64,000 nucleotides of DNA from Acanthaster planci (GCF_001949145.1 NW_019091420.1:1382055-1446054), one strand, 5' to 3'. Shown: positions 45,801 through 55,239, numbered from the stretch's first letter. Notes: a model not told the origin generated them from the sequence alone. A program made the numbers and translations.

Positions 45801-46141
45801 GTTCAGACTGGACAAGAAACATAAGACAGAAGACATGAGACACACAATATAATACACTGACAGGATAGACTAAAGTTAGGACAGATGTACTTTGAAATCT
45901 AGATTAATGAATTCCAATTACGTCTTGTTTTCACAGAGCCAATGATATTGTGGAAGAGGGAGTCTGGCGATGGGCACAGAATGGCCGTAAAGTGACCTAT
46001 ACCAACTGGGGGCCTAATGAACCTAACAATTCCAACAACGAGGACGCAGTCCTCGTTTACAGCAGCAGCAGGAAGTGGAACGACCACAAGGTGGACGGGA
46101 ACTGGTGCCCCAAACTATGTTTTGTCTGTGAGACTCATTGA
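39823..46141 (+). CDS. Secreted C-type lectin, two exons (39823-40100 and 45937-46141)
   Basis: The gene encodes 160 aa: a signal peptide (MNRFLIACVFLVAATAA, residues 1-17) and one C-type lectin domain. Exon 1 ends at TGGATTGG|GTGAGT (donor 40101). Exon 2 starts after ttgttttcacag (AG 45935-45936), and the split glycine codon restores WIGANDIVEEGVW. Domain marks are the long-form Cys pair C26/C39, C56, WIG at 91-93, EPN at 121-123, WND at 140-142 and C157 in VCE. EPN and WND are the calcium and mannose-type sugar ligands, so calcium-dependent binding of mannose-like glycans outside the cell is expected. The Cys normally after ED is Ala130, and the Cys normally after WND is Val145, so that inner disulfide is missing. 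Extra Cys occur at 86, 150 and 154. The 5836-bp intron is full of mobile DNA. Confidence 0.92.
40101..41031 (+). other. Lectin intron, first part, non-coding
   Basis: AT-rich intron sequence. A short direct repeat (tccgttatatcagac / tccgttatgacggac) lies near 40140-40195 and a cgacggccgtt motif occurs twice (40222 and 40308). No element ends identified. Confidence 0.5.
41032..41205. mobile_element. hAT-like fragment with CGAGACC repeats
   Basis: CAGTGTTGTATTTG begins a stretch with about ten gagacc, gagacca or gagacgg repeats. Subterminal arrays of this kind and a CAGTGTTGTA end suggest a hAT MITE; a relative is at 44787-45218. The right end is not resolved. Confidence 0.5.
41787..41900. mobile_element. 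Short foldback element
   Basis: GAGTGAAAACTCAATCTTTT and AAAAGATCGAGTTTTCACTC are inverted partners with one mismatch and about 75 bases between. It lies where the neighbouring polymerase-like frame loses homology, so it may have inserted into that fragment. Confidence 0.6.
41950..42782 (-). pseudogene. Maverick/adintovirus-like polymerase N-terminal region, broken
   Basis: Three minus-strand frames run end to end. 42782-42552 (76 aa, unrecognised) overlaps the next start by 4 bases (ATGA). 42555-42130 (141 aa) has a SAP-like stretch (YHQLLQIVQDNQIPY) and then AFKV-type sequence leading to LQTAIKVQFKIERL. The next frame, 42130 to about 41950, gives SSWWKFDKIVVF and then GSSYIPLPKKLTAK. The phrase L-x-G-S-S-Y-I-P-L-P-K-x-L stands in front of the type-B DNA polymerase in many animal virus-like Maverick elements and relatives, which is the basis of the call (from memory of the family, no search). 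A stop and frame change separate the two halves, and the polymerase proper is absent. It lies antisense in the lectin intron. Confidence 0.5.
42783..44094. other. Lectin intron, middle part, non-coding
   Basis: No gene supported. Open frames at 43220-43500 and 43657-43893 have no domain or splice context. The left boundary of the virus-like fragment is not resolved and may extend into this span. Confidence 0.45.
44095..44210 (+). repeat. Dispersed repeat with ACCCTATGAGACT motif
   Basis: ACCCTATGAGACTAGTCTGA then aaaatattaagtg pairs with the reverse complement of 32340-32400. A decayed third copy is at 48290-48380. Confidence 0.55.
44787..45218. mobile_element. hAT-like element with CGAGACC repeats, split by a MITE
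   Basis: The ends caatgcggtgttgta and ccagaccaacagcattg are loosely inverted. Between them lie gagaccgagacc-type arrays on both sides of an inserted 186-bp MITE (44987-45172). Related to 41032-41205. Non-coding. Confidence 0.5.
44987..45172. mobile_element. MITE of the GATATGGGACGGAG family, copy c, nested
   Basis: The ends agcaaggtatgagacggaga and ctcggtctcatttcttgct are inverted partners. The interior is the family sequence in reverse (tgtgttggtcattgtctcgc, cctttcagac). It sits inside the hAT-like element, so it is the younger of the two. Confidence 0.75.
45219..45936 (+). other. Lectin intron, last part, non-coding
   Basis: Ordinary AT-rich intron leading to the acceptor of exon 2. No element recognised. 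Confidence 0.5.
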
Positions 46142-47267
46142 GTCGATAGCAGGCCACTTAAACATTCCAACTTGATCACTTCACATTTTATTGCAATTGC
46201 TCCACATTCAATACCCTTGGGCACGTGATAACCCGGTGTGAAAGAAATACATTTACCAATTTAGAATTAGTTCATAGAAAGCAATACTCTCACTTGTCTT
46301 CTTAGTCTCAGCTCGTTCCGTTCCCCTTGCAGCCGTCTTCCACTCAATTTGATCACTGACGACCCGTGGGGCGTCCCTCCTGCCTCCCATCTCATTCGCA
46401 TCTTTATTGAATATACTGCAGGCGGAGTATGCATACAATTATTGTTTTCTTCACAAATGTATATACCATTTGTCCACCATCTGATTTGCCATGCAAAGGC
46501 ATTTCGTGGCTTACGAAAAAACATCAAATACTTAGATATGTATTGTATACAAGGTACTATGTATTATCGAACAGATCCTCCCAGACAGTCTGAAATTTAC
46601 TAAGACAGCTCTTCGGGACGAGGTGTTACCGAAATAAGAGTCTTTAGGAAAGATTTACAAATCTTACTCCGGTAACATTTCAAGAAGTCACGAGTAAATT
46701 GGACTTATTTGTTTTTGAAACTAAGTTGCTAATAACTGCTGAAAAAACGCGTTAACTTTGTTTTAAACAGATGACGTCTGACACGGTGCATGTCAAGCCT
46801 TATATTCAAGTTGCATAGATGCCTAGACCAATTAAATTTTGGATGTGGTCAAGTTATTCGGCAATGGAAACGCTTATGTCCACTTAAGCTGTTTTCCCGC
46901 ATATGCTGGTTGGGTCTACTGTCCATAACTGTAACTGTGGTTGTTTGGTATTTTCCTGTTCGGTTGGCACGTAAATAGTTTACTGTTGACGTCTATAGGG
47001 CGCACTTAGATAGAGGTTGTCAGATACACCTTTTACTTTAAATAAATAGGTATTTCATTCATAGTCTCACGCTATTGTTTCTTGTGTAGCAAGCTTCCAC
47101 TTATGCCTTGGACGTATTCGTCTGGTCATCCATCACTGAGTTTCACTAATAATGATACAACCCTCTTCAAGAGACCCTTGAGAAAAGCGTTGGTAAAACG
47201 GCATGGCAGTACCGTTTTTAGGAACGGCATTTTACGGTGTTCAGAAGGTGTTTTGCAAGCTTTGCAA
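46142..47267. other. 3' flank of the lectin gene, non-coding
   Basis: No gene and no clear AATAAA within the first 150 bases after the lectin stop. The 46349-46603 and 46790-46978 open frames have no recognisable character. Confidence 0.5.
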
Positions 47268-48050
47268 GTCTGCATTTTATTACAATGGGGGCAATTTAGA
47301 CGTTAAAACTGCCATAAAGACAAGGTACCGTGGAAGGCATGTTTCAACGCTGAAAACGTACCTGCAGGTAGACCTAAAAGTACAAGAGTCGACTCGGCCA
47401 TAGAGGAACGTCAGAGAAAAACACACTTAACAACAACAAAATTGAACACAGAGACGATTCTTTATACAATGAAAATTATCTTTCAACTTTTGAAACTTGA
47501 CTATAGAATGAGTTAAAATACACGTTATGTACTCACGGAACAATAAGATGCGTCGTAAAACAAAAAGTACAAACTGAAATTATTTTGACTCAAAAGCAAG
47601 GAACACAACACAACTTTAATATAAATAAAGAATGATTATGTAAATTGTGTAATCGATTTCCTCAATATGCTTGACCACAAGCCTGAAACCCTGCATTTTA
47701 TGGACAAGAACAGAATACGACCATTGCTCATAAATGTCACTTCATGCAAAGTTTGAAAATATGCCAATTAAGGGACAATAAAGATCACGTTTACTCACAC
47801 TACGGATTGGAGTGTCTCACCTGAACACTTCTTGGGTTTGCTTGTTAAAGGAATGCAGCACAAATCGTTTTTTATTAACAAGGATGGTGTTGGTTGCAAC
47901 CAATAGATACCCAAGACTACTACAGTCCCTCGCTAGGGTACATTCTCTGCCTGCCTTGGTCGAGTATCTTGTGGTTTTCGTCAACTTGAAGATCAGGTCC
48001 AGTTGGCTTCTTTTGAACAACACTCTGAACATCTCCACCTCCATTATGCC
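47268..48050 (-). repeat. piggyBac-element 3' flank, paired with 57535-58256
   Basis: Aligns as the reverse complement of 57535-58256. Landmarks are aaaatacacgttatgta, ccctgcattttatggacaa, tgtcacttNatgcaaagtttg and cttgaagatcaggtc. It lies just downstream (minus sense) of the dead transposase and is present in the deletion derivative, so it belongs to the element. One frame (RGRHVSTLKTY...QVDL) is kept in both copies with mostly third-position changes, hinting at a former coding exon. Confidence 0.6.
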
Positions 48051-48289
48051 CCCATCAATATTCCCCAGTCAATATCCCTATTAGCCCCAAGACCTCTTTG
48101 GTCATTCATGGGTTCCTTGGCACACTATTTTACATGCAAGTTCCCTTAGTTTATGAGGCACAATTAAGCAACTTTTAGTGTATAGCGCCCTCACCAGTCG
48201 AGATCATGAAAGACCACTCTTGCAATGACACCCGATAGACTAATAGTAATGATATCCAGCAAGGAAAATGTTACTAAAGTTGTTTTGGT

Positions 48290-48380
48290 AAAAATCAGGG
48301 AAAAGAGTTCCGTACACGAAGTTCATTTTACACCCTGTATACAAACCCTATGTTAAGTCACACTGTGAAATGTTTCAAAG
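48290..48380 (+). repeat. Decayed ACCCTATGAGACT-family repeat
   Basis: Shares cagggaaaagagttcc, acaccctgtataca and aaaccctatg with the reverse of the 32-kb copy and with 44095-44210. Confidence 0.4.
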
Positions 48381-48433
48381 CATGGCATTAGACACATTGG
48401 TTTCTGGCAATTCTTACAAATCATAGAGTTTGT

Positions 48434-50618
48434 TTACGTTGGGTCTCGTAATGCAAACAACTCATTTTCGTTTTGGCCTTGCCTGCTTCTTCCGGGGTAA
48501 TGTCCACTTGAAAGGAGTGCAGTTTCAGGGGCATCTAGTGTTGAGTTGCTGGTCCTGGAGGTGGACAACAGTTCATCGATGACCTGGACCCAGAAATCCA
48601 AGCTAGTGGGCGGATGCTTTGTGGGAATGCTGCTGTACACGATGCTAGCATTAACCAAACAGATGTCAAGAACTTCAAAGAAAACGCGTTTCCACCATTT
48701 CAGGGATCTATGATGATGCGTGTAGTACTGACACATTTGTGATACTAAGTCACTTCCCCCATGTACTTATTATAATCGTTGACGACGGCAGGTCGTTGGA
48801 TTGTACGACGTCCGGTGGAACTTGTTTTACAACGAATGTCTTTAGTGTCACTTTTGCAGTCGCCATAATTAGTCAGAACTGTTACGTGTTTTTTGGCGTC
48901 CTGACAAAGAACACATAGTTGCCCCGCTTCAGAGAAAAACTGGGGTTCATGGTTCATGGGGACTTTCTTAGGGTTTGCACTATCTGGAATGCCTTGTGTA
49001 GTATAGCACACAGCTCCAAACCATAGCTGGGACAACTTGTGCTCATCAGCGGGGCTAGTGTATTAATTGTCCATGAAAACAACATGTCCCTTGTTTTCCA
49101 GTCCTTTCAGAAGGTCGACGACAACTTGGCCTGATGCTGCAAGGTTGGGTGAATGGTTGGCTTCAGCGTACGCAACAGAGTGCGAGATGATTTGGCCTGA
49201 CGGAGCATTGGATCCAGTAAACAATTTCCATTCAAATGTGTAACCGGTTTGATACTCGTTCAAGGAAAAACATTTCAAACCATATTTGGCCGACTTGAGT
49301 GGTATATACTGTTTAAAACAGAGTCGACCATTAACCTTTATCATAGTCTCATCCGGTGAGACGTTTCGTCCGGGCTTATAGATGCTACGAAACAACGGAA
49401 CTACAATGTCCAGTAGCGGACGAACTTAAAAGACACTTTGTCACGGGGAGAGTCGTCTGCTGTGTTGTCCGCAAGGTGGAGAAATCGAATAAGTGCCATA
49501 AATCGGTAGTGAAACATTGTCAACGGATACAACGGACTTCGAAGAACTTCGCACCTGGACCAGTACATTGCGTAGCTAGGCCTTTTGTTGATGCCCATTG
49601 AGAGCAGCCATCATTTCAGGAACATCCGTTGGAATCCAAGTATACTGAGAGTTAGTGGATTCTGCAGATAGCGTCTGATCTGCATATCGGTTGGTCTCTC
49701 TCACCAGCAACTGCCAAACTGCTTCACCGAAGTAGAGTTGAAGTATCTGTAGGGGTGACAGATGACTGAAATTGTGGCTACACCCAGTCGGTTCCGTGAA
49801 GTTCACAGGTAGTGGCTTTTGGTAAATGGAGGTTGCTTGCCATCCAGTCCTGCATTATTGAAGAATAATATTAGGACTAATAAGAACAATATTTACGTAT
49901 ATTAACAATATTTATTTATAAGTGTTATAATACACCAAATATCAAAGCACTGTTCATGAAAAAAATAGGAGTTAGGTAGGTAGGTCTTATTCAGCTGTTC
50001 ATTGAAGTGGTGACAGATGGGGCTTCCCTGATTTGGGTTGGACTGAAATGCCTATTCACACACACTGCCTGTAAAGTAAATCTTGATTCACTGTACGTTT
50101 GGTTATATGCACTCACACTCTTTAAGTGGCATTCTGCCATCGAACGCAGGTTCTGTTTTCAATACCATATGCCCGTTAATTGAGCGTGATCTTTTAGCAT
50201 GTTTAATTTCTGCTGAGAAACCATTCCAAGTTACTCTGCATTAGGACGGCACAGTACACGTCAAAGAATAAAGATAGGAATCCTTCCTTTTCATTGATTA
50301 GCAATTGGGATTTGTGACACATTCGGGACATCGGGAAAATATGGCAAGCCTGCTAGTGGTTATAAAATGCAATTTATTGTAATGATACTGTATGAATGAC
50401 TGAGACTAGAGTGTCTCGTTGCAAGGCTTTACATGCCTTGGGCCTACCTGAAGTTCGGCTGGGGGGGTGCCCGGTGGCTTCCATGTGGTGAATGATGTGG
50501 TTGCCACTAATTCATCATCACTTTCTTCTGATGAGGACGAGGAGGAAGTTTCATCCGAGGATATTTCGGAGCCAATATCTGCTAAAATTTCGTCGACGAT
50601 GTCCGAAGCCGCGACCAT
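48434..50618 (-). pseudogene. piggyBac (PGBD-like) transposase, inactivated
   Basis: Six collinear minus-strand pieces make a recognisable piggyBac transposase, a DDD enzyme that cuts and pastes at TTAA. 50618-50406 is an acidic, Ser-rich N-terminus. 49806-49576 and 49598-49401 cover the start of the DDE_Tnp_1_7 domain (RETNRYADQ, YWS, RFLHLADN). 49395-49063 holds the first catalytic Asp in SPDETMI, GRLCFKQYIP, and the second Asp in GHVVFMDN. 49035-48745 holds YNKYMGEV. 48736-48434 holds KWWKRVFFEVLD. A TAA replaces the codon after MDN where Phe is usual, so the frame stops directly after the second Asp. Frame changes separate several other pieces, including one at the third Asp motif. The Cys-rich C-terminal domain is absent. 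CAG|GTAGGC near 50450 and tgcag|GA near 49855 suggest one intron. It cannot be active. Confidence 0.88.
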
Positions 50619-50819
50619 TTCGCCCTTGGCTTGTGATTTTTGTAAGGACGCGCCAAGCGCGTCTCCATGCCATCTCGTCCAGTCAGAGCGCTCGAGACGA
50701 TGTCAAACGTGTCAAACGGGAGAAAGGTTTGGTCTGTATGCCAAAGAGGAACGTTGGTAACAAAGTGACACTGAAATCTTGGGACACAAAGGCTCGTTGG
50801 TAAGGTACCCGTATGCCAC

Positions 50820-50925
50820 TTTGAGCCCAGCTGGCACTTCTGGGGCTGAAATGGATATTGCACTCTGCCGAGGACAGACATTCTACGCCCTTCATACCAA
50901 ACTAGTAATACCAGGAAAACTAAAT
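50820..50925 (-). repeat. piggyBac-element 5' flank, matched at 57455-57530
   Basis: On the minus strand GGTATGAAGGGCGTAGAAT then gtcctcggcagagtgca matches plus-strand 57470-57512 (ggtatgaaggacgtgaagt, gtcgtcggcagagcaca). In the 57-kb copy this piece is joined nearly directly to the 3' flank, with the transposase missing. Confidence 0.55.
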
Positions 50926-51089
50926 CCATGGAGGCCTTCACCGTTGCAGTCAGACAATTCCCAAACATTGTTGAATGCATTTTGTATGCAAGTGCCCACA
51001 CAATAAGAGGTTTTTTGAAAAAGCCATCATATGTACCTGCACGTGCACTAAAAACAGCATTGGTGCGCAATATGTGGCAAATTGAACTC

Positions 51090-51420
51090 TCCTCTATTGT
51101 GTCTTCTTTTGTGTTGACCGCATCTTTGGAATTCCTTTCAGATTTCGGGGGTGCTGGGGGGTGCAGTAGGCACAATACATTAGTATACAAGGCAAGATAT
51201 GGGACGGAGGGGTACCCGCCTTACCTGTCCAATCCCTATACACACTCTAAACTATTGTTACCTAACACACCCCCCTAGAAATCTGCAAAGAATTCCTGAG
51301 ATTCCGATCAAACAATGACCAACACAAACGCGGGGGGAGGCTCTCTCCGTCCCATATCTTGCCTCAAATGCACATTAGGCGGGGTCCCTTTGCCACAAAT
51401 TGTGCTGGATATAAAAAACA
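51090..51420. mobile_element. GATATGCGG-type MITE, split by a younger MITE
   Basis: Left part (attgtgtcttcttttgtgtt to agtatac, up to about 51187) and right part (tgcacattaggcggggtccc, from about 51370) join to match the reverse complement of the uninterrupted copy at 35930-36090 (ggtatac-agcttgtgcgccacattagg). The insert between them is the element at 51188-51368. Confidence 0.65.
51188..51368. mobile_element. MITE of the GATATGGGACGGAG family, copy d (best preserved)
   Basis: GGCAAGATATGGGACGGAGG and CTCCGTCCCATATCTTGCC are almost perfect inverted ends of a 180-bp non-coding element. It is nested in an older GATATGCGG-type MITE. Family copies are at 16030, 16794 and 44987. Confidence 0.8.
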
Positions 51421-51467
51421 GACGCCTACACAAGTCACTGCTTCAAACATTAAAATAAATTGCAGGG

Positions 51468-51650
51468 GAATGCTGACTTATCCTTGCAGCTTGTTGAGTC
51501 CAGGGCGATTAAGATAATTAATTGGTATTACTTTGTTCACAACGCCTTTTCTCTTACTTAAAAATGCCCTGTGAAAATCAAGTTCATGACAACAGTAACA
51601 TTATTTCAAACTTGGATTCAAGTGATTCAAACTTGCAGCGTTCCTTATAT
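51468..51650 (-). repeat. Outer piggyBac-element flank, paired with 57055-57245
   Basis: Close reverse-complement match to 57055-57245: ttgttgagtccaggg, attaattg, acgccttttct, attcaagtgattcaaactt. It extends the two-copy element outward from the 50.8-kb piece. Confidence 0.65.
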
Positions 51651-51771
51651 TTTCAATAAATAAAATCAAAATAGCATTCTTTTCTTTTATTTTTTCCAAG
51701 TTAACATTCATTTCAATTGAGGGCATAGGGAAACAAGGTAGGACCGTTCGGTATTCCAACAGCCCATGCCC

Positions 51772-52482
51772 TAGACTTGAATCAGGTCGGACTTACGTCG
51801 CTCTTCCCCAGTCAGCCATCCCTTCACATACACAGTACATGGTGGTCGAGTTCGGCCACTCGCATAACGTGTTATAGGCGGCTTTTTTGATAGCTTTTCT
51901 GCAATATCCGGTGTGGCGGTCTCAGCTGTCTCCCGGTCTCAGCGGTCCCCCTACCAAATATGGTAAAATACGTCATGCCAGCTCTGCGCACAACAATGGG
52001 AAAGTCGTCCGACAATGGGAAAGTCGTCCGTTTAATGTCTGGCTATTCAGGGGGACCGCTGAGACCGGGAGACAACTGAGATCGCCACACCGGCGTCAAC
52101 ATCAAAGACTGTACAACATCACCAGTAAGTGAGTCCGTCTTCTCTGATAAGCCAAGCTGACCCCTCCGTCGATGATATGTATATGAACAACATGACCTTG
52201 CATAATATGTACGGAATTTCCACCAATCAAAGAAGTCAGACTTGTAGACTCGTTCATTATAATAGAGGTATAAAGGATGCAAAAATAAGGCCGGCAATTC
52301 GATTGGCTGCTGATTGTTTTTGCAGATGAGCTGATTCGCCTGTGTACAAACGGCTGGCAGATTCGTCAAGCCGGGATTTCTGAACTCACAGTACATATAA
52401 TAAGAGGACACAAGAGGGCGCGAAGCATGCGTGTTATAAACGCAGACAACGTCACGGAAGATCCCGACTTGAGTCAAGTCTA
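51772..52482. mobile_element. Non-autonomous TIR element (MULE-like), copy 2, with nested hairpin
   Basis: The ends TAGACTTGAATCAGGTCGG and CCCGACTTGAGTCAAGTCTA are inverted partners shared with 17954-18514. The flanks cccatgccc and cgcatgccc agree at 8 of 9 bases. The interior carries a separate hairpin element at 51908-52093. Confidence 0.7.
51908..52093. mobile_element. Hairpin MITE with 45-bp inverted ends
   Basis: The 45-base arms at 51908-51952 and 52049-52093 differ at two positions only; both begin CCGGTGTGGCG when read inward. The 96-base loop contains ACAATGGGAAAGTCGTCCG twice in tandem (51993-52011 and 52012-52030). Such long, nearly perfect arms indicate a recent insertion or gene-conversion-maintained palindrome. 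No family recognised. Confidence 0.8.
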
Positions 52483-52485
52483 CGC

Positions 52486-52953
52486 ATGCCCCCAAATGAA
52501 GCTAGTCTGAAGTCATTCGGACGTGCTCAGAAAAGCCTGTATAGGGTGGTGACCACGGGGAAACCCCCCCCCAGATTTTTTAATCGAGACAGCTGGTGTC
52601 CGGAAAGTGGGTATTATATAGGTAGTAAGTCTAAATTGATTAAACATGTCATAAAAATAAAGAAGTTATCAACAGAATTTTTATACTATCAAAATATAGA
52701 CCTAACTTTCCATAGAAATAATTTGCAAACAATATATCTATGGATTTCTAATAATTCTGGCACATCCAAGAAGCCCAACTTTGCTGAAGTATCAAGAAGG
52801 TTTGTTAAAATTCAACTGCATTATAATGGACATTATCAACGATTGACAGGCAATCATCACACAGCAGCTACGTGTACTGAATTACCCGAGGACTTTAATT
52901 CAAATGTCATTTATTATAAATCCCATGAGAGACAACGAAGTTTGTGGTTGTAA
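52486..52953 (+). CDS. Hypothetical 155-aa open frame, unrecognised
   Basis: This is one of the longest open frames in the window outside known features: 155 codons, Lys/Asn/Tyr-rich in its second half (YYIGSKSKLIKHVIKIKKL). It begins just beyond the MULE-like element. I see no domain, signal peptide or splice signals, and it could be a chance frame in AT-rich DNA. Confidence 0.15.
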   Translation: MPPNEASLKSFGRAQKSLYRVVTTGKPPPRFFNRDSWCPESGYYIGSKSKLIKHVIKIKKLSTEFLYYQNIDLTFHRNNLQTIYLWISNNSGTSKKPNFAEVSRRFVKIQLHYNGHYQRLTGNHHTAATCTELPEDFNSNVIYYKSHERQRSLWL

Positions 52954-53089
52954 AGGTGTTAATCACGGAGTGAGGAAGCGGTAAGATCAATCGCATATCT
53001 AAATAAATGATATACTGGCATTTGGTGAAACCTGTAACGGGCTTTAAGAAGTCTAAGTGGACACATTTGTTGCCCCTTGGTTGCAGTAA

Positions 53090-53900
53090 TGCCGAAGCTT
53101 ATTATTGCACAATCTATTAACCACTTGTTGGTGGATGACGTGTAAACACACACAGGTTTCCTTATTTGTCCTACGGAGGACTTGTATAGTCGTTCAAGAT
53201 TTTTTTCAGTTCCGCAGTAGACTTATGAACTCGTGCTTGGTTGGGTCAATGCACGAAAGATGATTTTACATGCGGACGCTGCTACTAAGGGGGACCCCAC
53301 AATAATCCGGAAATGCCTTTCTTGAGTAAATATAATCCGATGAGATCTGAAGCTTTTCAAGATTAAGGTAGCAAATAAACGGAGTAACGAGGGACAGAGC
53401 ATAATGTCCGAAACATTGAGTACCACCGGTTCTTTTCAGAACCGCCCATGCTGAAAAAAGAAAAGATATATCGATGGTGCTACCGCAAACCTATTCAGTT
53501 TAAATAGAATTGAATGGACGAAAGAACTAAGGGAATTAAACACCTTATTTGTTAAAGTAAACCAATTTGCTGGGGAGCGAAACCACACCTACAAAAAAGA
53601 AATAAGGTTACAAAATCCCAACTAGCAACTCCTTTGTATAGAAACAACTGGCAAAAAACACACATGGCCACGGGTGACGCCTATATACACTATAGATCAT
53701 TTATAAGTGAATTGGTCAACGTCTGGACACGCGACACAAGTTTTACTGGCAGTAAACATAAAAAATCAAAGGGAAAATAATGAAAATACTGGAACCCAAG
53801 CTCAAGAGCTGTGCCTCCCTACATATTTTATGGTCGCCAGAAATTCATTGCAAGGTTGAAGAATAGCGAGGAACCCTCCCCCAACAGCTTTTTCGGGAAG
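53090..53900 (+). repeat. Dispersed repeat shared with the tectonin 3' flanks
   Basis: ccacttgttggtggatgacgtgtaaacaca, cggaggac, atgcctttcttgag, accaatttgc and acacatggccacgg recur in order at 15800-16620, 26815-27177 and 30490-31060. This stand-alone copy shows that the distal part of the tectonin block is a mobile or dispersed repeat. Confidence 0.65.
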
Positions 53901-54060
53901 AAAACCCGAAAAAGTTTATTGTCTGTTATGGTGGTTGTTTGAGGGGCGTAAGTACCGTGGAAGAGGGTATAAGGAGAACAATATTTAATAACTCACAAAT
54001 ATACCGTTCTGATGCAAGGTTCAGGAAAATGGCGCGCAAAGTTAACATTTAATCTGCGTG

Positions 54061-54172
54061 TACAGATATGTCTATTCTGAATAGAGACATCTCTATTAGG
54101 ATATCTTTTAGGTATAGAGATATCTCTATTCCTTATAGAGGTATCTCAATTCGTAATAGAGGTATATAGTGT
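54061..54172. repeat. Array of ATAGAGATATCTCTAT-type palindromes
   Basis: A 16-base perfect palindrome ATAGAGATATCTCTAT at 54114-54129 sits among diverged copies (atagagacatctctatt, atagaggtatctcaatt, atagaggtatata). Adjacent copies are 20-40 bases apart. Simple palindromic repeat, function unknown. Confidence 0.75.
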
Positions 54173-54335
54173 TCCACTAAATGAGGCAAAAAAATCTCCG
54201 GTTTCTGGTCGGGAGCTGGCTCCAAAATTGGTGCAGCGACGCTGTTTTTTTTTTGGACCTAACTTTTTCTGGAAATGATGCAAGTAAAATGGGCGATGCC
54301 CATTGCGACTACATGCGCACGTAACGCCGACCGCG

Positions 54336-54430
54336 ATACCAAGCACTATATGCAGTAAAAGGAGACCCCCCATGCAATGCACAAGCTGTATCTCCTAAAG
54401 CTATTGTGCACCCCCCCCAGAAATCAGCTT
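54336..54430. mobile_element. GATATGCGG-type MITE, truncated
   Basis: actatatgcagtaaaaggag, ccccccatg, gcacaagctgtat and ctattgtgcacccc match the left half of 35924-36100. The right end is missing. Confidence 0.55.
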
Positions 54431-54835
54431 TTGATATTGATTCCATGGTCCCCGCACTTTTTACTGGTTAAAAGAATATTCAGCTCACACAGTTCATATA
54501 CACAGGACATACGACCACTTCGATTGTCTGGTTCCAAGATGTAAACGTAGAATACAGAAATGACGCCATCACAAAAAGAGTGATCAATAAAATGTATTGG
54601 GAACTACAGGGACTGCTTTATGGTACATGTTAATCAACCGTACCTCTCAAAACAAGTTGAAATTACGCAATAGAAGAATTCCAGTCCATTGAGCAAGTTT
54701 GGACATCGTTTTATACCAAATAACAAATTTTTATTTTGCCGACACGCAGGTCTACGGCGACGCGCGCTCTGACCAGAAAGCAGAGACTGTTTTGGCCTAA
54801 GAGATGTCAATTCCCATCGTAAAATATTAATCACC

Positions 54836-55093
54836 TTATTCTGTAACTGTGTTTGTCGCCACTTGTCTATATAAATTAGCCTTTAGGCCACAAAAAGTCA
54901 CCGATTTCTGGTCACCGCACGCGTCGCTGTAAACCTCCACGTCGGCAAATAAAAGATCGTTTTCATTTTGCAAAAAACGATTCCCAAAAGCCTCCAAACT
55001 TGCTTGATCGGTAGAAATTCTGCCATCGTGTAATTTTAACGTGTTTTGATGGGTGAGATTGAGTATCGCAAAGAATCCCCCTGGTCTCCACAC
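54836..55093 (-). CDS. Hypothetical 85-aa open frame, unrecognised
   Basis: Reads MWRPGGFFAILNLTHQ to RQVATNTVTE with ordinary amino-acid composition (LEAFGNRFLQNENDLLFADVEV). A TGACGTCA palindrome lies 26 bases upstream of the start (55119-55126). I do not recognise the protein and see no splice partner, so it may be a chance frame or an exon of an unknown gene. Confidence 0.2.
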   Translation of the reverse strand: MWRPGGFFAILNLTHQNTLKLHDGRISTDQASLEAFGNRFLQNENDLLFADVEVYSDACGDQKSVTFCGLKANLYRQVATNTVTE

Positions 55094-55239
55094 ATTTCAG
55101 TTGGGCACTTTGATCAGATGACGTCATTCGGGTATCTTTATTCGAAGGCCGCGTCCGAATCAGCTGGCTGTGGCTTGATACCATGCATGACTCCAAGGGC
55201 ACTGGCCGTGGATGCTGCCCAGTACTCGGTGTAATTTCC

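Noticed and set aside
50582-51190. 202-aa minus-strand open frame, longest in the region
   Set aside because: It spans three unrelated things (a MITE, the piggyBac 5' flank and the antisense of the acidic N-terminus frame), so it is a chance fusion frame.
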